This document shows positions 57,220 through 64,000 of a stretch of DNA of 64,000 nucleotides, one piece after another; positions within the stretch are counted from its first letter, which is position 1, and every line of letters begins with the position of its first letter. Source of the stretch: Adenanthera pavonina (lineage: Eukaryota; Streptophyta; Magnoliopsida; Fabales; Fabaceae); NCBI GenBank assembly GCA_026686845.1, contig JAIVEN010000021.1:16076001-16140000 (forward strand), written 5' to 3'. Under the pieces are notes generated by a model that had not been told where the DNA came from, searched no databases, and saw only the letters and a list, made by a program, of their open reading frames with translations. The translations under genes were made by a program, and so were the position numbers.

Positions 57220-57641
57220 TAACTTTCCTTAGCATGGTTAGTTATTAGGGAGGGTGAGATTCAAAGAATCTTAGTAGTTATTCCCATTCAAGCATTCACA
57301 TTATCATGACATTTCATAAAATCATTAACAAAAGCCATAGAAACATATTATGTTATAATAATTTCATAAAAATTTTGGCAGGGAAACACCTTTTACAATG
57401 AACATCCTAGGGTCACAAAACCCTTCAATCAACTAGTCAATAATCTAATACCATCACAAAACATTCAAACAAACATATGGCCTATTCATTAAGACATGAA
57501 AAAAATTAATGATAACATAAAGCACTGAAAGGGAAAATTACTACCTTAGGAGTTTCCCTTGCATCCCAAGCTTTGAACACTCTTCCTTTGATCTTTTAAC
57601 ACTTCCTTAAATCATAATGTATAACAAATTAAGGCCATTAG

Positions 57642-60420
57642 AGTAACACCTTAAATTTAAGTACATTTCTCATGTATTAGACTCCAATGATGTCCATTAT
57701 TGCATGATTAAAGACTTGATTGTATAAAAATATTAAAATAGATTTTTCTTTATTTTGTATACTGTTCATTGTGCATTTTCCATTTTACCCAACAAACTTT
57801 GAAAATTCATAACTACTTCTAGAAAAATCATCTCATAGTGATTCAAGTATCTAAAGATATTTGAAAAGATTATCTTTATGGAAAAAATATGAAATAGAGC
57901 ATTTCCTTAGAGCAATTCATACAGTTTATTTCTCAAACATTTACTATACATTTAGTCATTTTGAAACCTCTCAGGTTTTGACCTTAGATTTAAAAATTTA
58001 TATCTCCTGATATTCTGAGACAAATCTTGTATTCTCTATGTTGTTGGAAATCCCTGTGTGTCTAATAGTTATAAATATTTTTTTTGTACATTTATTCTAC
58101 TAGAATAGGGTAAGGCATTAACTTAATCTAATAGGGCTCAAAGCTCAACTTTAACTGGAACAGTTTTAAGAAAATATGTATAACTCTTGTTATACTCCAA
58201 TTGCACTCAAACTAGCAGTATATTAAAGATAAGACATGTATATTTCCACACATATAAGCCAATGAATTTTTGGAGCTATGTATGATTTTATAATACCTTT
58301 TGAAATTTCCAGTATCTTGGTTCAAGGTTCCAATTTTCCAATCTTGCCCTGCTTTTGAACCTTAATTTTGAAAATTCACCATAAATTATACACTTATCCA
58401 ATTTATGTGATCTTTAACTTCTTTAAAAACTTGTTTTGTATACTTTCGGAGCATATATAACATGCCTATCAATTGCTCTATTTCGAACTAAATACCTCTA
58501 TCCTAACTACTATTGATCATTATTGACATAGTTCCCACAATCAAATTTCATAAACATAATGCATCATCATTCAATGCTCCAAATCCACCCATATTATCAT
58601 GCAAGGTTCATAAAAACATAACCATGCTAAGTTATAAAGTCATAACATTAGACATGATTTTATACAAATTCCTAGAATGATACATCACTATTGGCTTTAT
58701 TTGCTCAAAAATCATGCTCCTCCTTTATCCACTTAGCTTTAACTTGATCTTTAACACACCTTGGCCTTATCATGGTTAGTCATTTGGAAATGGATGAGAT
58801 TCACAGAATCTCAGTAGCAACCACTAAAATGCAATCATATTATCACATAATGCAAGCCATTATCATAAAATCCTCATTCAATCACATTAAAACTTTAACA
58901 ATTTTATAAAAAATTGGGCAGAGTTTTCCCTTGAATTTTGGACATCCAAGGGTCTTAAAAGCCCTCAAATAACTCAGCCAATGCCAACAAACCATAACAA
59001 ATCAACAATACAATCAATTGGAATATCATCAAAATCATTACAATCTATATGACAATATAATGCATGTGTAGGTTTAGTTACTACCTTTTAGCTTTCCAAT
59101 GCTTTCCAAACTTTGTAAACTCTTCCTTTGGCCTTCTAACACTTCCTAGAATCTAATAGCATCACAAAATAATGCCATGAGCCACTCATTACATAACCTC
59201 CCTCACAAAGTGGCTACTTTAACTCAAACTCTATATTGTCAATCTTTGGGAATTTCTTGTACAACATGCTTGACTAAACCTATTTTGGACCCAAGGAATC
59301 CATTTTTTGAGTCAAAATCATGAAATTCCCTTTCCTTTCACAAACCCTAAATAGCAAAAAATAAACAAAATTGTAGAAAAATACTAACCCATCAAACTTT
59401 GAATTCAATGACATATTCTTGATCCTTGAAGCCTATGCATCCTTTTTCATCGATTGATTTCTTCATGGAACAACTTTCTCTCTCTACTCTCTCTCAAAAA
59501 ATTTCAGTGATAAAAATGAGAGAGAATAGCCCACTAAACTCTTCAAAGGCTCAAGAGATCACAAGATAATGATCAAAAGAAATTACCTTGAGTTTTTTGG
59601 GACCAAACTTGTGATTTTTCCTTCTCCTTTTTGCTCTCTAAAAGTCACACCACTTTGCTCTCTTCTCCCTCTATTATAGACATGATGAAGTGAAGAAGAT
59701 GAAGTGTTATGACTAAAAATGATATGTAGGCAATAAAGTGATTTAATTAAATCTTATCTTTAACTTTTAGTTGCTTTTTCTCTTAAAATCTTTTCACAAA
59801 TTTCCATTTGTGTCCTTAAGCTATAACAGATGTGGCTCACTTCCTTTTTTAGCCAAAAATTGTTTCAATAATTTTTATAGGTCAAAATACCCTTTAGCGA
59901 TTAAATTTACTCGTACCAATTAAATATTTTTGTCGAAATTGTCATTAAATTGGTACAAGATTATCTAAAAATAAATTTTGGAATAAAATTATTATCTTAA
60001 TCTAAAACATATTTTGGCAAGGTCCAATCATTTTCCTTGAATTGGTATTGTCTTTTTCTGCAGTTTAAAATAACCTTTATCGGGTAAAGTATTAATATTC
60101 AAACATAATTACCCAATAAATATTCTTTTAATCTTATTAAATTTCATACTATATGCCATTGGGCTTAACTCCTTGAGACCTTCACTTTGATTATAATTTT
60201 TCATATTTCCAAAAACACTCTTGATGCGGGGTAAATTTATAATTTTAAAAATTTTTGGGTCATTAGGTGTAATTTTTCTCAAACTTCTTTCTCTTTTCCC
60301 TCCTAGTGAATTTCTTCCTTGAAGGACTAAATTGCAAGCATTGTTAGTTCTTTGGGTCAAAATATAATTTTTTCATTTAACCTAAAAAAATGACCTATTT
60401 ACCCTTCTTCATACTTAACA
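57642..60420 (-). mobile_element. Family G LTR copy o
   Basis: Minus-strand copy from a decayed terminus (AGTAACACC) at about 57642. The exon-like block is at 59085-59145 (61 nt) between TCTAG and GTAGT; the donor-like site AAG/GTAATT is near 59595. U3 sequence extends to about 60420, where similarity fades. The minus-strand open stretch at 60109-60360 is U3 sequence shared with other copies, not a gene. Confidence 0.65.
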
Positions 60421-60733
60421 ATGTCTATTCATTTTTTCCACTTATTTATGTATTGTATATCAACATTTTTTCTTTTAGGCTTAAATGCAATATTTACATT
60501 TTACTTCGAATTGGAAAAAGACCATTTTGCCCTAAACTAAGTCAAAAAGTAATTATCCTTTCTTTTTGGCACTTTTATGTAATTTTACCTAAAGACTAAT
60601 TTTTTTTATTATTTCATTTTGAACTATTCAGATTGACTATCAAATTGGTCTATCTCTCAACCCAAACCTCTCAACTACGCAATACTTATACCATTGCACT
60701 CAGCTTGGAGCGGGCTTTTATTCAAGTGGTATA
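60421..60733. other. Unassigned AT-rich segment
   Basis: About 310 bp with long T runs and no open frame or repeat I can place. Confidence 0.4.
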
Positions 60734-63700
60734 TGTTAAGTTTGCTAGCTTCCCAAGAGAGGGGATGAATTAAGAAGTTTAAAATTTCCTGCAAAATTAA
60801 AATACAGCAGTGATAATAAAAGTTCCTGAAAAATAGAGAATAGAATATAAAGAATAGTTGCAAAGTAATGTTAGCAGGGCTGACTTCCCAAGAGGGGGGT
60901 GAATTGGGAAGTTTGAAATTTTTCTGCACAAAGTGAAGTAAGTGAAGATATCACAGTATAATGAAAACAATGCGTAAAACAGAGCAAGGTGAAAAGTAAA
61001 GATAAGGAGAAGAGAAGTCAGTGATTTATCCTGGTTCGGTCTATTCACTTGACCTACATCCAGTCCCCAAGACACCTCTTGAGATTTATCCACTATACAG
61101 CAAGAATTTCAGTGGGCTTCTTGCTAAAGCCGCAGTACATGAGTATGCTTTGTTTCTGGAGCTCTCTCAAACACTCTAAGCACTTTCACAATGTGCTTCC
61201 CAATCCCCTTGTGAATACCCCTCATAAGTAAATCTATCTCCCAGATGAAGAATAGATTGATTACAATGAAATAACTCTCTTGTAAGGAGTGAATATGAAA
61301 GTTTAAGCACAAGTTTAGAAGTTAAGAGGGTAAAAGCTTTTGAGAAGAAGATTCAGCAGAAATTCGGTATATACAAGTTTGATTCGTTTCCCACAACTTC
61401 AAATGATGTTGTATTTATAGATTTAAGTCTCATATATCCGTTAGAGACTAAATCTATCCGTTGGGGAAGTTGTTCAACGGTTACACTGAAAAACTATCCA
61501 TTTACCAACCGCATTTAATGTTTCTGACATACTGAAATTCAAATTTTGGTTGGCCAACAGACGAATTTTAAAGGAACCGAAGATTAAAGCTTCCAATGTT
61601 ACAGCACGAAGTTCCTCTGTTCATGAAGTGAAATTCAAATTTTGAAACTTACAAAACATTTTCACAAAGTGACATACGAATTTTCAAGAAGAAAGTTTTT
61701 CGGTTAAGTGTGAACAGTGTTTTCAATTTTCTACAGTGCCTTCAAAATTCGAATTTTGGATCCCCAAAATTTGAATGTCCATTGAACGTTTAAAGGGACA
61801 CAGTAGGTTACTTTCTTCAAAATTCGAATTTTAAAAGGGCGAAATTTGTCTGTCAGAGAAACTCTTTTCAGACCAATTTCATCATTCGAATGTTGCAAGT
61901 TCTTATCATTCGTATATCAATGTTTCATTTCAATAGACTCAAGAACTTAGCTTCTGAAATTCGAATTTCAATGTTCAAAGTTCATCTGTCAGAGAGCAGT
62001 AAATCACTCTTGATCTTAGGTGAACTTTAACATAGTTTCAGACGAATTTCTTCCATTTTCTCAAGTTTTGTTTTGTTTGAAATTCGAATTTTGAAGACTC
62101 AAAGTTCGTCTGTTGCAAAGAAGCATCTTTCAGACTTATATGAAAATTCGAATGTTGGAAGTTTAAAATTCGTCTGTCAGAGAGCATTTATCAAACTCAA
62201 TTTCATTTTGATTTCACATGCACTTTATCATAGTTTCAGACGAATTTCTTTGGTTTTTACAAACTTCATTTTACTTGAAATTCGAATTTTGAAAGTGTGA
62301 AGTTCGTCTGTTAGCAAAAGGCCTCTTTTCAGACTAGATGAAAATTCGAATTTTGAACAACCAAAATTCGTCTGACAGAGAGCCATCTCTTCAGACTTAT
62401 TCAGTTTTAGCTCAAAATTCGAATTTCCAAAGGCAAAGTTTGAATTTCCAACTTGACAGTTTAGCTTAAACTTTTAACCATCGTCTGTTTGTGGGTGTTT
62501 TTCAAATATTTGAAGATTTAACATAAAATCAAAGTTTGAAAACTTCTTCTTTTCAAATCAAAATCTTTTACCCAGTCATGACAAAAACTAAGGATCCTAC
62601 AAAAGATCTAACAGCAAGTACTCAGAAAATCTTCACTTGAAACAGCTTTGCTCTCCTTTGATATCTTCAATCCAAGCTCTTGAATGTTGGTTTGGAATCA
62701 TCAAAACTCTTGTTTCAACAAGTAAATGAGGAGAGGACACAGAGATTTATCCCGGTTCGATCTACTCCACATGACCTACATCCATTCCCCAAGCCACCAC
62801 TTGAAATTTCTCCACTAATCTTGTAAGATTTAAATGGGTTCTTGCAAAAACCGCAGTACAACTTTAGCTCAAACTTTGGGCTTAATAGAAAACTCTTACT
62901 CTTCTCACTCACAAATAAGAACAAATCTCTTAGTGTTTTCTTATACTAAGTGCTAACTACAAGCATGTAGAAATATGCAAATCAGGGTATGAAATTATCT
63001 CTCAAAAGAATGGATATGAAAGTTTAAGAGCAATGAATGAGCTAAGCAGAAGGAAGGTAGGCTTTTAATAAATCAGTAATCAATTCTGCAAAGTTTTGGC
63101 ATTCATATGTTTTTCCTCATTACCCAACAAATTAAATGAGGTCCTATTTATAGTTTTAGAGGAAAACTATCCGTTGAAAGCAAGAATTAGCCGTTATTCT
63201 TAGAAAAATAGTCATTCATCTACCACATTAAATGTGTCTGATAAAGGTTATGCAGATAACATTCTCAGGTTATGCGAATAATGGGTGACCGTTGGCTCTT
63301 AGTTTTAATGTTGGACTTTTGTTATGTGAATAACCTAACAAAGTTATACAGATAACGATCATTCCAGAATGACTAAGTTTCAGCTCAAGAACATTTTCAT
63401 GAAAATCTACTTAGTTGTTCGAATAACATCTCACAAACTTGGATACTTTTGAGGATTATTAAAATAACCTCTTAGGATGTTATTCCTTGTTCGGATAACA
63501 TTAAATCTCCACAAAGTAGGTTTTTGAAAAACATAGCTTCTCAGGATAACCTACCAAGGTTATACTGATAACATCTTGAACAGAAGGAGGCCCAAGAGCT
63601 CTATAACATACATTATGTGGATCACCTCCTTAGGTTATGCGAATAACAGGTAGTATAGGACAAGTGACCTTTACTGTTCACCCCCTTATGCGAATAAGGT

Positions 63701-64000
63701 AAATACCTTATCAGGATAATGAACTAGACAGACCCGAGGACATGGTGTAGGCCTTAGTTATGTGGAAAATCTCAACCCTTTTTATGAAAATGAAGAGTGA
63801 ACACTTAGAAAAATATTGAAGTTGAGATTTTGTCCCCATAACTTCCAAGTGTTATGCACATAAGGTAGCCCTTTTTATTAAAACCATTTTAAGAACATGA
63901 GCTAATCATTAATCATTAAAGTAGATGCCTCATTTAATATTAGGATAAGTAGAATTTAAAGCTTAACTACCTTCTTTTACAAATGGATTCCTAAAAATGT
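60734..64000 (-). mobile_element. C1-related LTR with GTTATGCGAATAAC array, carrying a C1 solo LTR
   Basis: The outer LTR reads TGTTAAGTTTGCTAGCTTCC at 60734 and continues after the insertion at 62721 (ATGAGGAGAGGACAC, CCCGGTTCGATCTACTCCAC). It has the C1 arrangement: U5 and R side first, a TATA-like CTATTTATAG at about 63147-63156, AACGGATAG-type motif near 63168, then a U3 array. The array differs from C1: at 63247-63698 it has 14-bp near-palindromes such as GTTATGCGAATAAC. The LTR runs off the window end. Confidence 0.7.
60869..62720 (-). mobile_element. C1 Copia solo LTR inside a related LTR
   Basis: 1,852 bp, TGTTAGCAGGGCTGAC to TTTCAACA, flanked by perfect AGTAA (60864-60868 and 62721-62725). 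It has the clearest U3 array in the window (61540-62500), with many exact AAATTCGAATTT and TTCGTCTGTCAGAG motifs, and CTATCCGTT repeats at about 61435-61460. TATA on the minus strand is at about 61408-61420. No internal region. Confidence 0.9.

Larger units (their letters stand above)
54431..57641 (-). mobile_element. Family G LTR copy n, interrupted by a C1 solo LTR
   Basis: Minus-strand G sequence at 54431-55201 and 56856-57641, starting with the terminus TGTAACACCTTAC. The short-ORF remnant (57070-57219) and exon-like block (57545-57605, 61 nt) are present. The promoter-side half is missing, cut where copy o starts. Confidence 0.7.

Noticed and set aside
60109..60360. 83-codon minus-strand ORF
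   Set aside because: U3 sequence of a G LTR; the homologous stretch in other copies (for example 5380-5560 and 38000-38160) is not open.
62750..62775. GGTTCGATC resembling a tRNA gene B box
   Set aside because: It is part of the conserved LTR segment (GGTTCGATC/T before CTACTCCAC) found in all C1 LTRs; no A box or cloverleaf.
61540..63700. CRISPR-like array of short palindromic repeats
   Set aside because: Spacing is irregular, spacers are not unique units, no cas genes, and the context is a plant LTR.

Overview
The window looks like AT-rich, intergenic DNA of a flowering plant and is built almost wholly of transposable elements. Coding remnants are all of plant retroelement type: Ty1/copia gag-pol of the Sire/Maximus kind, Ty3/gypsy gag and protease of Athila-like and chromovirus-like kinds, plus a CACTA-type DNA transposon. 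I found no host protein gene, tRNA, rRNA or CRISPR array. No retroelement reading frame is intact. The species cannot be named from this sequence.

Three LTR families dominate. Family G (about 2.5 kb, TGTAACATCC at the start, GGTGTTACA at the end) occurs in about 15 copies and fragments on both strands; one copy is followed by a decayed Met-tRNA primer site and gag-like sequence, so it is probably a Gypsy LTR. Family C1 (about 1.6-1.85 kb, TGTTGAATC to CTAACA) belongs to a Sire-like Copia element; one full-length copy lies at 8611-19678 and four solo LTRs elsewhere. Family C2 (about 1.1-1.4 kb, TGTTAGGTTTAATATA start) flanks a second, badly deleted Copia element.

Layout: 1-4077, a G copy then two C2 LTRs. 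4078-19965, an old G copy carrying a C1 solo LTR (itself carrying a G solo LTR) and the 11.07-kb full-length C1 element, with target-site duplications readable at each level. 19966-23601, G pieces. 23602-28781, a C2 LTR joined to an Athila-like Gypsy gag-protease remnant on the minus strand. 28782-37782, a C2-flanked Copia remnant with a G solo LTR in its gag, then a chromovirus-like gag. 37783-45819, G copies in both orientations carrying a C1 solo LTR and a CACTA element. 45820-60733, more G copies, a Gypsy leader and gag stub, and another C1 solo LTR. 60734-64000, a C1-like LTR with a different short-motif array, carrying a C1 solo LTR.

Most interesting: the G LTRs share a mini-gene-like layout, namely a purine-rich leader ending in a GT splice-donor-like site, an intron-like stretch of 440-451 nt, an exon-like block of 68-71 nt bounded by TTAG and GTAG, a second intron-like stretch of about 300-330 nt, and a 49-codon reading frame whose ATG lies 9 nt after an AG. 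Four diverged copies align over that frame without indels and share the same terminal stop, although three carry internal stops. Other points are arrays of short palindromes in the C1 U3 and in the last LTR, an extra open frame in the envelope position of the full-length Copia, and a perfect 98-bp tandem duplication in an otherwise decayed Gypsy remnant.
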